Of a stretch of 64,000 nucleotides of DNA, positions 17,270-25,075 are shown in pieces. The number at the start of each line of letters is the position of its first letter. The stretch's first letter is position 1. The notes below the pieces were generated by a model, which was given only the letters and a program-made list of their open reading frames with translations, ran no database searches and had not been told where the DNA came from. The translations under genes and the position numbers were made by a program. Source of the stretch: Leptospira sp. (GTDB lineage: Bacteria; Spirochaetota; Leptospiria; Leptospirales; Leptospiraceae); the NCBI GenBank assembly GCA_009991425.1, contig JAACWH010000020.1, positions 1 to 64,000 of the forward strand. The letters are read 5' to 3'.

Positions 17270-17843
17270 GAAATACCCTGCCTTTCTCAATCTAAAAGGA
17301 CGAAATGTACTCTTAATAGGTGGTGGAAATGTAGCCATGGAAAAGCTACCCAATTTGGTTCTGGCACAAGCAAGGACAACATTGATTGCAAGTCATATCA
17401 ATGAAGAATGCCAGAGCTTCTTAAAAGAGCATCCAGAAATTCAAGTTAAACAAAGAGAGATTCAACTTTTCGATCTAGAGGGGAGGGATTTGATTTTCTC
17501 AGCTACTAACAATAAGCAACTGAATGCTGAGATGGTAGAGTATGCTCATAAGCAAAAAATCTGGATCAATTCTTGCGATGATCCAGATAACTGCGATTTC
17601 TATTCCGCTTCCGTTTTTGATAGAGGGCCTATTCGAATTGCAGTTTCTACTGATGGAAGATTTGCAGGATTGGGTTCCTTAGTTAAGAAAATATTGAATC
17701 AACTCTTGCCTGAAGATCATAATTCTGAATGGGAAGACATACTACAATTTCGATCAGCACTCAAATTAAAAGAATCCGATCCCGCTAAAAGAAAGAAAAT
17801 TCTTCAAGATTTACTAAAAAGTTTGGAAGAAAAGTATTTTTAG
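17247..17843 (+). CDS. Precorrin-2 dehydrogenase / sirohydrochlorin ferrochelatase-like
   Basis: A 198-aa protein equivalent to the N-terminal part of CysG or to Met8: NAD-dependent oxidation of precorrin-2 to sirohydrochlorin and probably iron insertion. It begins with a Rossmann nucleotide-binding segment GRNVLLIGGGNVAMEKLPNL, then LIFSATNNKQLNAEM, INSCDDPDNCDFYSAS and GPIRIAVSTDGRFAGLGSLV, as in this family. It overlaps the methyltransferase gene, so siroheme synthesis is split into two proteins here instead of one fused CysG. It is the last gene of the plus-strand sulfur operon. Confidence 0.9.
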   Translation: MQQEVPVKKYPAFLNLKGRNVLLIGGGNVAMEKLPNLVLAQARTTLIASHINEECQSFLKEHPEIQVKQREIQLFDLEGRDLIFSATNNKQLNAEMVEYAHKQKIWINSCDDPDNCDFYSASVFDRGPIRIAVSTDGRFAGLGSLVKKILNQLLPEDHNSEWEDILQFRSALKLKESDPAKRKKILQDLLKSLEEKYF

Positions 17844-17903
17844 CTGATTGCTTCTAACGAAGATTTTGTTCTATTTACCATTTCTTTTTAATTCTATCTA
17901 TTT

Positions 17904-17929
17904 TTTCTAAAATACTTAACTTTTAGAAA
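17904..17929. repeat. 9-bp perfect inverted repeat downstream of the siroheme gene
   Basis: TTTCTAAAA (17904-17912) and TTTTAGAAA (17921-17929) flank an 8-base loop. A T-run precedes but does not follow it, so it is a weak terminator candidate on the plus strand. Confidence 0.4.
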
Positions 17930-17945
17930 GATATTTGTTCAAATC

Positions 17946-17967
17946 GTATCAAATCATAATTTGATAC
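17946..17967. promoter_or_regulatory. Perfect palindrome upstream of the large lipoprotein gene
   Basis: GTATCAAAT (17946-17954), loop CATA, ATTTGATAC (17959-17967): a perfect 9-bp palindrome about 120 bases before the start at 18085. The form suits an operator or an mRNA leader hairpin. Function is inferred from position only. Confidence 0.4.
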
Positions 17968-18084
17968 TCCAAAAGTCACCAAAATGATAATATGCATAAA
18001 AAAAATGTTGCATTAACTATGACTTACCTATATTACTTGTCATATTATATTTTATTTGAAAATACCCAAGCTAAGGATACTATT

Positions 18085-20817
18085 ATGCGACCAAAAATTC
18101 TCTTCCTTATTACAACTTTATTAATATTCCAAAGTACAAACTGTTCTTTTTTGACTGGAAATGGTAACCAAGAGGACAACTCAGCCTTGTTGCTTTTTTT
18201 TGGTGCAGCAGGTGTAAGCAGTTCAGGAAATCTGAATTTAGAACCAGGTCAGACCCTTGATCTATCTGGAGATGGTACCGCCGATGGGACTTTAGTCGAT
18301 GCTAATGGGGACGGAGTTTCCGATGGTATTGATTTAACTGGGGATGGAATTCCTAACATCCTCCTCATAGATACCAATGGTGATTCCATTCCTGACGCGT
18401 TAGATATCAATGCAGATGGACAACCTGATTATTTTTTGAATCCAAATGCGCCACCTGTACTAACAACAGGAACTGGTGGAACGGGACAAGCTGTAACATT
18501 AATACTAGGATCAGGTGGAACAGTTGTCGGATTTGATACAGATGGAGATGGAACTGCTAATGATACAACAATTGCAACAATCTTATCAGATACAACACTG
18601 CCGACCGTAAGTATTTCTCCCGATGGTGGAACCTTTTCCACTGGACAAACTGTAACAATAACTTGCAGTGATAATCTAGCTCCTGCTTCAATCATTTATA
18701 CCATCAATTCAGGAGCACCAAGCTATCCTTCTACTGGAACCTTGATTGCTAAAGCTTCTGGGGCTGTATCTCTTTCCTCTGATGGATCATATTCTCTCCG
18801 TGCCATTTGCCGTGACCTTGGCGGCAATGTTTCTAGCCCAGTTGTACTCAAAGATTTTACAATAGATTCCAATGTTCCTAGCATTTCTATATCCACTCAG
18901 ACTTCACAGTATGTAAGTAATGCGGGAGGAGCGATAGCTTCTTCCACAGTTACCTGGCAGACGAATCGTGCAGGAACATTTACAATTAGAGAGGCTGCAG
19001 GAGATTGTAGTTCGGGGACAATAGTCTCAGGTCCAACTGCAGTAGCAGCTGCATCGAATCAGATATTTGTTCGTTCAGCAGGATCTCATTTTTCTGGAGA
19101 AGGCACCAAAACTTATCGCATCTGTGTTACTACAGCTTCGAGTTTAGTTGGATCAACTACATTTAGCCTAACAAGAGATGATACCGCACCAAGTGTTACA
19201 CCATCCAGTGGCTCAGGCAATTTTGGAACAGCTACATCCGTTTCTCTTACCTGTTCTGATACGGGTGGATCTGGTTGTGATAAAATTGTCTACAATACAC
19301 AAACTGGTTCCGCACCGAGTGATCCAACCATCAATGGCTCTACCGGAGTCGTCGGAACTGGTTCTGCCTATGTATATGTTCCTATATCCATGACAGATGG
19401 TTTCGTTACCTATTTAAAAAACAGAGCCAGAGACCAAGCTGGGAATGTGTCTTCTGTCATATCGCAAAACTATACAGTGGATACCCAAGTAGCTACTGTA
19501 ACAGTGAATTCGCATTCTGATAAAGTTGCATCAGGCTCTGCAACTCTTGGTTGGCAAAGCAGTCGAAATGGAACATATTCAATTCGTATTGGCGGGACAG
19601 ATTGTACGAATGGAACAGCTGCAACAGGAACCAATACCAGTGGATCGGCAACTGCATCCACGCCTATCAGCACATCGATAAACAACGGAAACCTTTCTGA
19701 AGGTAGCAACACGCTTCGTATTTGTGTAGCCAATTTGATTGGCAATTATGGATCAACAAGTCGCTCTATTGTAAAAGATGTTACCGTTCCTACGATTAGT
19801 ATAACGAACCCAACAGTATCCACACCAATCCCTTCAAACTCTCAGCTAACGCTTTCAGGAACCGATACAGGTGGAACAGGGATACAGAAATATGCATACA
19901 CAGTTGATGGAAATAATCCTACATTTTCGGGAACTGATTGTACGATTGGTACAGGAACAGCTTATACTTCGAGTGTATCTCTTTCCAATGGGAATTATAC
20001 AATTAAAGCAAGGTCTTGCGATAATGTGGGGAATGTTTCCACAATTGCTTCACAGATTGTATCTATTGGGCCACCTGGTGCTCCTTCGATTTCTAGTGCA
20101 GCTGCAGGCGATGGAAAAGTTACAATCAATTTCGGAGCAGTCTCGGGTGCAACAAATTACAAAGTTTACTACAGAACATCTAGTGGAGTCACGACTTCAG
20201 ACTCATCCGTGAGTGGAACAAGTTCACCAATTGAAGTTACTGGACTTACGAATGCTACAACTTATTACTTTGCGATAACAGCATCTCATAATGGAGGAGA
20301 ATCTGCTCTTTCTTCGGTGAGTAATGCTACCCCAACTCCATTAGTTACTGTCAATGAAACAGGTGTTGCAGCGGAAATAGATTATTGTGCAATCCAATAC
20401 CCTACTGCCCCCTTTTCAGTCATATTAGGGACAATTACTTCTTTCTATGCTAGGGTATATGAAGCAGGGTATACTGACGTGAATACAGATCCCCATCCAA
20501 GTATTATCGCTCAATTTGGGTATGGTCCTTCAGGAACTGATCCTAGAACGAATGGAAGTTGGATATTTACAACAGCAACTTTCAATGCTGCTGCTGTGGG
20601 AGGAGGTTCATTGAATCCCAATGACGATGAATACTATTATGCATTAACACCAGCAGACCCAGGTTCCTATCTTTATGTTTTCAGATTCACTCGAGATGGA
20701 ACGAATTACACATACTGTGATTCAGACGGCGCAGGAAGCAACCCTAGTCTTGATTTTGAAATCAGCAATCTGGGATCTATGACAGTTACTTGTGATTCAA
20801 GCTGCGGAAGTTTGTAG
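18085..20817 (+). CDS. Large surface lipoprotein with Ca-binding-type repeats, Ig-like and Fn3 domains
   Basis: A 910-aa protein from the ATG at 18085, chosen because AAGGA lies 7 bases upstream and a lipoprotein signal follows (lipobox QSTNC, lipidated Cys20). Residues about 55-125 hold repeated DxNGDGxxDG-like motifs (DANGDGVSDG, DTNGDSIPDA, DINADGQPDY), typical of calcium-binding thrombospondin-3/dockerin-like loops. The middle has four to five chitobiase-C/Ig-like units, several opening with APSVTPSSG or TLPTVSISPDG and ending DxxGNVSS. An Fn3 domain (about 670-760) precedes a C-terminal 130-aa domain containing DPRTNGSWIF and YLYVFRFTRDG...YCDSDGAG, seen in many secreted bacterial proteins. 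It is probably exposed on the cell surface. The binding partner is unknown. Confidence 0.85.
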   Translation: MRPKILFLITTLLIFQSTNCSFLTGNGNQEDNSALLLFFGAAGVSSSGNLNLEPGQTLDLSGDGTADGTLVDANGDGVSDGIDLTGDGIPNILLIDTNGDSIPDALDINADGQPDYFLNPNAPPVLTTGTGGTGQAVTLILGSGGTVVGFDTDGDGTANDTTIATILSDTTLPTVSISPDGGTFSTGQTVTITCSDNLAPASIIYTINSGAPSYPSTGTLIAKASGAVSLSSDGSYSLRAICRDLGGNVSSPVVLKDFTIDSNVPSISISTQTSQYVSNAGGAIASSTVTWQTNRAGTFTIREAAGDCSSGTIVSGPTAVAAASNQIFVRSAGSHFSGEGTKTYRICVTTASSLVGSTTFSLTRDDTAPSVTPSSGSGNFGTATSVSLTCSDTGGSGCDKIVYNTQTGSAPSDPTINGSTGVVGTGSAYVYVPISMTDGFVTYLKNRARDQAGNVSSVISQNYTVDTQVATVTVNSHSDKVASGSATLGWQSSRNGTYSIRIGGTDCTNGTAATGTNTSGSATASTPISTSINNGNLSEGSNTLRICVANLIGNYGSTSRSIVKDVTVPTISITNPTVSTPIPSNSQLTLSGTDTGGTGIQKYAYTVDGNNPTFSGTDCTIGTGTAYTSSVSLSNGNYTIKARSCDNVGNVSTIASQIVSIGPPGAPSISSAAAGDGKVTINFGAVSGATNYKVYYRTSSGVTTSDSSVSGTSSPIEVTGLTNATTYYFAITASHNGGESALSSVSNATPTPLVTVNETGVAAEIDYCAIQYPTAPFSVILGTITSFYARVYEAGYTDVNTDPHPSIIAQFGYGPSGTDPRTNGSWIFTTATFNAAAVGGGSLNPNDDEYYYALTPADPGSYLYVFRFTRDGTNYTYCDSDGAGSNPSLDFEISNLGSMTVTCDSSCGSL

Positions 20818-20877
20818 GGAATTTTCTAAACATAAGCTAGGAAATTTTCAAACTTAACAGTTAACTAGGTTTTCATT

Positions 20878-20904
20878 AGGAATCGAAATGGGATTCCTTC
20901 GTTT
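20878..20904 (+). terminator. Possible terminator after the large lipoprotein gene
   Basis: AGGAATC (20878-20884) pairs with GATTCCT (20892-20898) around a 7-base loop and is followed by TCGTTTT. It lies about 60 bases after the stop at 20817. Confidence 0.4.
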
Positions 20905-21021
20905 TGAAATGAAGAAAATTCCAAAAATCCATTTAGTAATCTAAATTTATGAATTAAATTATCAATCACTTGGATTGATGAAATTTTTTAATATGGCTTT
21001 ACAATTTTGGTGTTTTTATTT

Positions 21022-21054
21022 TGGGATTCGTTACAAATGAAATCCCAGTTTTTT
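21022..21054 (+). terminator. Rho-independent terminator-like hairpin
   Basis: TGGGATT (21022-21028) pairs with AATCCCA (21041-21047), then GTTTTTTC. Stem, loop and T-run fit an intrinsic terminator. It is about 200 bases after the preceding stop, so it may be a second terminator or end a small transcript. Confidence 0.5.
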
Positions 21055-21186
21055 CATTTGTAATATTTTTTTAATAGTTTCTACAATTTTATTTAATTTT
21101 GAATAATTCTATAATTTATTAACTATAATAATATTTTCAATTGCAACTGAAATTATAGTATACTTCCTTTTCTGGAGATGTTATCT

Positions 21187-22578
21187 TTGGTATCTATGAA
21201 GAGTACATTTCGTATTTTAGTTTTTAATTTAATTCTTATCTTTACTTCTACTAATTGCCTTCAATTCAAAGATTCAATATTGGATAGTGATTCTTCTTTA
21301 TCAGATTTGCTTTTTGCTTTACATTTAATACAATCTACATCCATTTCAATCAGTCCATCTCCTGGCCACTATACAACGGCTGAATATATAAAAATTACAG
21401 CAGCTTCTGGAACGAAAATTTATTTTACTACTGATGGGACAGAACCTACGAGCAGTTCCTATGAATATATAGAACCCATTCATATATGGAAGCTTGCCGG
21501 AGCACAAATAACTGCTATAGCAATGAAGAATGGCGCCATTATCGCACGAACAGCACAATCGGATTATTATAGCTATCCAACATTGAAAACAGGAAAAAAT
21601 CTTTGTTATGACCAAGCAGGAACTTCTCGCCCATGTGCAGGAACTGGTGAAGATGCGGAATTGCAAAATGGTATAGCTCGTTCTTTCCTTGGTCCAGTTG
21701 CTAATGATAAATATTCATCTGATTATATTACTAAGGATGAAGCAACAGGTCTTATATGGAGATCTTGTGTTCAAGGACAATCAGGAAGCACTTGTTCTGG
21801 AGCAAGTATAACCCAGGATTGGAATAGTGCCCAAACAGGCACAAATGGTTGCTCTTCTTTGAATTTACTTAATTCAGGGGAAGGATATGCAGGAAGAAAA
21901 GATTGGCGACTTCCTCAAATTGATGAACTACGAACCTTAATCGATTACAGCGGTCAGAATCTAAATAATACTATTCCAAGAACATTTCCATCGGCTTTTC
22001 CTAATACACCATCAGGTGCTGCAAATATCGGAACCTTTTGGACTATTACAAATTCTGCAACAGGCTTTTATCCTTTTAATGTAGTTTTTTCTACTAGTTT
22101 AACTGATTTTAATTCTATCACAAATGCTACTCAACTTAACGTTCGCTGTGTTGCAGGTTTCCCATCTGTCCGAGTGAGACAATACACAGACAATGGAGAT
22201 TTAACAATAACCGATCATAAAACAAAACTTATTTGGCAAAAGTGTACTAATAGCCAAACTGGTCAAACCTGTGCAGGTACAGCTACACCCTTTCAGTGGA
22301 ATGCTAGTCTTACAAATTGCAATACTCTATCTTTGAGTTCACGTAATTGGAGGCTCCCATCTGCGAATGAACTTGAAGATTTTCATGATTTCTTAAAATT
22401 TGATGCAAACCCTAGGGTAGATGCTACTTTTTTTCCAAATACACCAGCAAACCAAGGATATTGGTCTAGTACTACCGCAACTGATCTACCTGATTTTAAA
22501 ATTTCAATATTCACAAATGGAAATTATTCAAGTTTTGCAGGAAATAATTCATCGTCTGTTCGATGTGTTAGCAATTGA
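21187..22578 (+). CDS. DUF1566-domain lipoprotein
   Basis: A secreted lipoprotein with signal LVFNLILIFTSTNC (lipid Cys about residue 24). The first domain (about 45-110) is chitobiase-C-like (SPSPGHYTTAEYIKIT, IYFTTDGTEPTSSS). Two DUF1566 (Lcl C-terminal-like) units follow, each with a TGLIWRSC or TKLIWQKC start, a W/C pattern and the core DWRLPQIDELRTLIDY or NWRLPSANELEDF, and each ends with an RCV motif. DUF1566 is common in leptospiral surface lipoproteins; its ligand is unknown. Start choice: GGAG at 21174-21177 directly abuts the ATG at 21178, too close to use, but stands 9 bases before the in-frame TTG at 21187; the ATG at 21196 is another option. A broken relative lies just downstream. 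Confidence 0.85.
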   Translation: MVSMKSTFRILVFNLILIFTSTNCLQFKDSILDSDSSLSDLLFALHLIQSTSISISPSPGHYTTAEYIKITAASGTKIYFTTDGTEPTSSSYEYIEPIHIWKLAGAQITAIAMKNGAIIARTAQSDYYSYPTLKTGKNLCYDQAGTSRPCAGTGEDAELQNGIARSFLGPVANDKYSSDYITKDEATGLIWRSCVQGQSGSTCSGASITQDWNSAQTGTNGCSSLNLLNSGEGYAGRKDWRLPQIDELRTLIDYSGQNLNNTIPRTFPSAFPNTPSGAANIGTFWTITNSATGFYPFNVVFSTSLTDFNSITNATQLNVRCVAGFPSVRVRQYTDNGDLTITDHKTKLIWQKCTNSQTGQTCAGTATPFQWNASLTNCNTLSLSSRNWRLPSANELEDFHDFLKFDANPRVDATFFPNTPANQGYWSSTTATDLPDFKISIFTNGNYSSFAGNNSSSVRCVSN

Positions 22579-22645
22579 TAAAAAATTTATGATAGAAAGA
22601 ATCTTCTAAAGTTGCATCATATTCTAATAAAATATCATACAGGCG

Positions 22646-22833
22646 ATGGATTGTTCTGGTGCTGCAGTCGTAGCAACATGGCAAGTTGCCTTAAACTATT
22701 GTAAAGGCTATCCCTTGGAGTGCTATTATAGAGACTTCCTACAGCTATAGAATTGGAGACTATCTTGGACTGGCATGGAGCACTAAGTTTACTGATAGAT
22801 TCCATTATTTTTCTGAAACTTTTGATTGATTAA
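22646..22833 (+). pseudogene. Frameshifted remnant of a DUF1566 lipoprotein gene
   Basis: In one frame from 22646 the translation contains CSGAAVVATWQVALNYCKGY, matching the W...AL.YC part of DUF1566 domains; it stops at 22748-22750. From 22732 a second frame reads RLPTAIELETILD, the conserved DWRLPxxxELxxLxD core, and stops at 22831-22833. The two halves lie in the right order but different frames, so this is a decayed fragment. The domain's ends and any signal peptide are missing. It directly follows an intact DUF1566 gene, which suggests loss of a tandem copy. Confidence 0.75.
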
Positions 22834-22882
22834 TAACTTATGCTCAGAATAGAATAGATATAGACTAAAAAATATTAAATCT

Positions 22883-22908
22883 ACTTGGGATCGGGGTGAT
22901 ATCCAAGT
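22883..22908 (+). promoter_or_regulatory. Small inverted repeat just before the ribosome site of the 22928 gene
   Basis: ACTTGG (22883-22888) and CCAAGT (22903-22908) can pair around a 14-base loop. The stem ends 5 bases before AAGGAG (22914-22919), so it could affect ribosome access. Evidence is base pairing only. Confidence 0.25.
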
Positions 22909-22927
22909 GTGATAAGGAGCAAATCAT

Positions 22928-23662
22928 TTGAACAGATCGAATTTATTTATTAAGCTATTCACTTTAGCATTTATATTGAGCCCATCTTGGCTATTTGCCT
23001 TTGGAACATATGCAGAAGGATTTGTAACCGCAAAGATTATCCAATTCGAAAGTCGGGGAATTATTTTTAATTCATATGAAGGAATCATTGAAGTCACGTC
23101 TTTTGACAAAACAGAAGCTTGTAACGAACCAAAGGATGAATGCTTCACTCCAACAATAATTCGTCATGATATAAGTGTGAGACAAAGCAATGGAGAGCTT
23201 GTTAACTTATTGAGTAAAAGTGTAAATGATCAATTGCTATTGGAATACAGAATCCATAGATTCGAAGACTTTTCTCTATCCTCAGAAATGGAAATACTCT
23301 CTGCAATAATCCAAGAGAAAAATAAACCTGCAGGTCTTGCTGATAAAAAAGTCGTAAAGCGAACTGGCTCGAAACGAAATTTCGCAGTGAGTGGTAAAAT
23401 TTTACAACTCGACTACCAAGGAACTTTAATAGGTACTTATGAAGGCTTGTATATTGACGAAGATAGGGGAAAAGTGCATCCTTTTTCAGTAACACAAGCT
23501 GAGATGGCAAAATTTGCTTGGGAGACACAAAAAAGTTTAGCTTCTTCAAGTCTTGGAATCTCTGTTTCTTTTGCCAAGGGATTTAGAAAATCAGACTATG
23601 ATCTTTTTGAAATCAATTATAAAGAGCCAGCTGGTGGAGTTCATACAACATCGAAAGATTAG
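22928..23662 (+). CDS. Exported protein with internally duplicated domain, unknown function
   Basis: A 244-aa protein starting with TTG, supported by AAGGAG 8 bases upstream. A signal peptide is evident (LFIKLFTLAFILSPSWLFAFG, cleavage after about residue 25). Two segments resemble each other: FVTAKIIQFESRGIIFNSYE (about 32-51) and AVSGKILQLDYQGTLIGTYE (about 152-171), each followed by a GxxxV/I-D/E strand, so the protein is probably two copies of a small beta-rich domain. A Cys pair (CNEPKDEC) in the first copy could form a disulfide. The first copy's neighbour segment is charged. No known family is recognised. It ends 21 bases before the GDSL-esterase gene and is probably co-transcribed with it. 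Confidence 0.75.
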   Translation: MNRSNLFIKLFTLAFILSPSWLFAFGTYAEGFVTAKIIQFESRGIIFNSYEGIIEVTSFDKTEACNEPKDECFTPTIIRHDISVRQSNGELVNLLSKSVNDQLLLEYRIHRFEDFSLSSEMEILSAIIQEKNKPAGLADKKVVKRTGSKRNFAVSGKILQLDYQGTLIGTYEGLYIDEDRGKVHPFSVTQAEMAKFAWETQKSLASSSLGISVSFAKGFRKSDYDLFEINYKEPAGGVHTTSKD

Positions 23663-23683
23663 AAATCTAAGTCTAAGAACTAA

Positions 23684-24427
23684 ATGATCTCATTAATTTT
23701 CTTTCTATTCAGCTCAAGTAGGATATTTCCTCAGTTAAGAACTCTTACTTTTTTATTGTTGTTTGGTTTTGCGCATATTTTTGTTTTCAATTGTTCTGAC
23801 TCAAGCACGAATAAGGAAAGGCAAGTTACGGCGAATGATTCATCAGAAGAAGAAAGTAGCAAAAAGAGTTCTTATTCTAAGACTATCGTCTTCTTTGGGG
23901 ATAGCCTAACAGCAGGCTTGGGTCTTCCTTCTCAGGACTATGCATGGCCAAGTCTTGTAGAAAAAAAATTAGAAGAGCAGGGAATTCCAATCAAGGCGAT
24001 CAATGCTGGTCTCTCAGGTGATACTAGTTCAGGAGGTCTGTCGCGTTTGGACTGGGCGCTTCGAAATGAGATTGATATTTTCGTGCTCGAACTTGGTGCT
24101 AATGATATGATGCGAGCAGTTAAGGTTCCCCTCATTAAGAGCAATCTCAAAGAGATAATCCAAAGAGTTAGAGTTAAATATCCAAATTGTAAGATTCTAC
24201 TAATAGGCATGCGCACCTTTCCCAATTTAGGAAAAACCTACCGCAAGCAATTTGATGAAATGTATCCCCAAGTTGCCAAGGAAACCAAAGTAGAATTCCT
24301 TCCCTTTCTTTTAGAAGGTGTTGCAGGTGAAAGAAAGTTGAATCAAAAAGATGGGATCCATCCAACTGAAGTGGGACATGAAATTTTGGCAGAAACAGTA
24401 TTTCCGTATATTCGAAAACTACTTTAG
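23684..24427 (+). CDS. GDSL/SGNH esterase lipoprotein (TesA-like)
   Basis: A 247-aa secreted hydrolase of the thioesterase I/arylesterase (TesA) type, acting on esters or acyl-thioesters. SGNH blocks: [12 protein letters not shown] (nucleophile Ser74), [12 protein letters not shown] (Gly), ELGANDMMR (Asn140) and DGIHPTEVG (Asp223, His226). The N-terminus has a hydrophobic stretch ending FVFNC, so lipidation at Cys37 is likely, followed by a Ser/Lys/Glu-rich spacer (38-65) before the catalytic domain. No strong ribosome site precedes the ATG. The natural substrate is unknown. It converges with the small lipoprotein gene, 4 bases away. Confidence 0.9.
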   Translation: MISLIFFLFSSSRIFPQLRTLTFLLLFGFAHIFVFNCSDSSTNKERQVTANDSSEEESSKKSSYSKTIVFFGDSLTAGLGLPSQDYAWPSLVEKKLEEQGIPIKAINAGLSGDTSSGGLSRLDWALRNEIDIFVLELGANDMMRAVKVPLIKSNLKEIIQRVRVKYPNCKILLIGMRTFPNLGKTYRKQFDEMYPQVAKETKVEFLPFLLEGVAGERKLNQKDGIHPTEVGHEILAETVFPYIRKLL

Positions 24428-24431
24428 AGTT

Positions 24432-24716
24432 TTATAACTTCCATTTGCCTGGTCTTGTTAGGTTATTATACCTTGATTTTGGGACGTACAAAGGATTGTG
24501 GCTCTTTTGGGGTCTATAGGGTTGGTATGCATTTCGATTGGATCTTTGGAAGTATTGATTTCTGTAGTGTTGGTTGTAGGGATTATAATGATTATAAGGT
24601 GATCCGCAATTGTAATTGTTATTAAAAGAATTTCTACAATTTTGCTGCCTGCTATAATGAGTGCTCCCGCATTGGACGAAGGCAAAACTGAGTAAAACTG
24701 CCAAGATAACTTTCAT
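24432..24716 (-). CDS. Small Asn/Tyr/Arg-rich lipoprotein
   Basis: A 94-aa protein with a clear lipoprotein signal (MKVILAVLLSFAFVQC, lipid Cys16) and a strong AGGAG ribosome site upstream. The mature part is low-complexity: rich in Asn, Tyr, Gln, His, Pro and Arg (SPYNHYNPYNQHYRNQYF), with two Cys (NCRNSFNNNYNC) that may pair. No known family. The composition suggests an unstructured surface or periplasmic protein. The reading frame is supported by the start signals rather than homology. Confidence 0.7.
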   Translation of the reverse strand: MKVILAVLLSFAFVQCGSTHYSRQQNCRNSFNNNYNCGSPYNHYNPYNQHYRNQYFQRSNRNAYQPYRPQKSHNPLYVPKSRYNNLTRPGKWKL

Positions 24717-24901
24717 TTCTTTACTCCTTTTCTGAAAATCATTTTATCCTAAAAATCTTCTTAAGTCTATAGTAGATATCCGCAATGCGGTAAATACCTA
24801 GGCATATTGCAAAAAAAACTTAGCAATCTCTTTCAAAAATCACTAGAAATCCCTTTACACAGCCATTCCCTAAAAAATCATGTCTATAGCTTTAAGCTCA
24901 T

Positions 24902-24973
24902 GCGGGAATAGCTCAGTGGTAGAGCATCTCCTTGCCAAGGAGAGGGTCGCGGGTTCGAATCCCGTTTCCCGCT
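24902..24973 (+). tRNA. tRNA-Gly (anticodon GCC)
   Basis: A full cloverleaf: acceptor GCGGGAA pairs with TTCCCGC, D-arm GCTCAGTGGTAGAGC, anticodon stem CTCCT/AGGAG with loop TTGCCAA (GCC at 24934-24936), T-arm GCGGGTTCGAATCCCGT, discriminator T. CCA is not encoded. A short T-run (CTTTTTAAG) follows and may end the transcript. Confidence 0.97.
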
Positions 24974-25075
24974 TTTTAAGACCGCAGAAAAATCAAGGAA
25001 GAGTGCAATAGAATTTTTCTTACAGAAATATTCTCAACTTTTGCCTAACACCAAACACCAAACCGGAACAATTAT

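Larger units (their letters stand above)
20818..21186. other. Gene-free region with two terminator-like hairpins
   Basis: No coding frame is seen. Two hairpins are listed separately; the rest is AT-rich and should contain the promoter of the DUF1566 lipoprotein, which I cannot place with confidence. Confidence 0.5.

Noticed and set aside
17992..18084. Longer start for the large lipoprotein
   Set aside because: The extra 31 residues would precede the lipoprotein signal; AAGGA before 18085 fits the shorter form.
24779..24789. Palindrome CCGCAATGCGG upstream of tRNA-Gly
   Set aside because: Short, without a clear role or second copy; could be chance.
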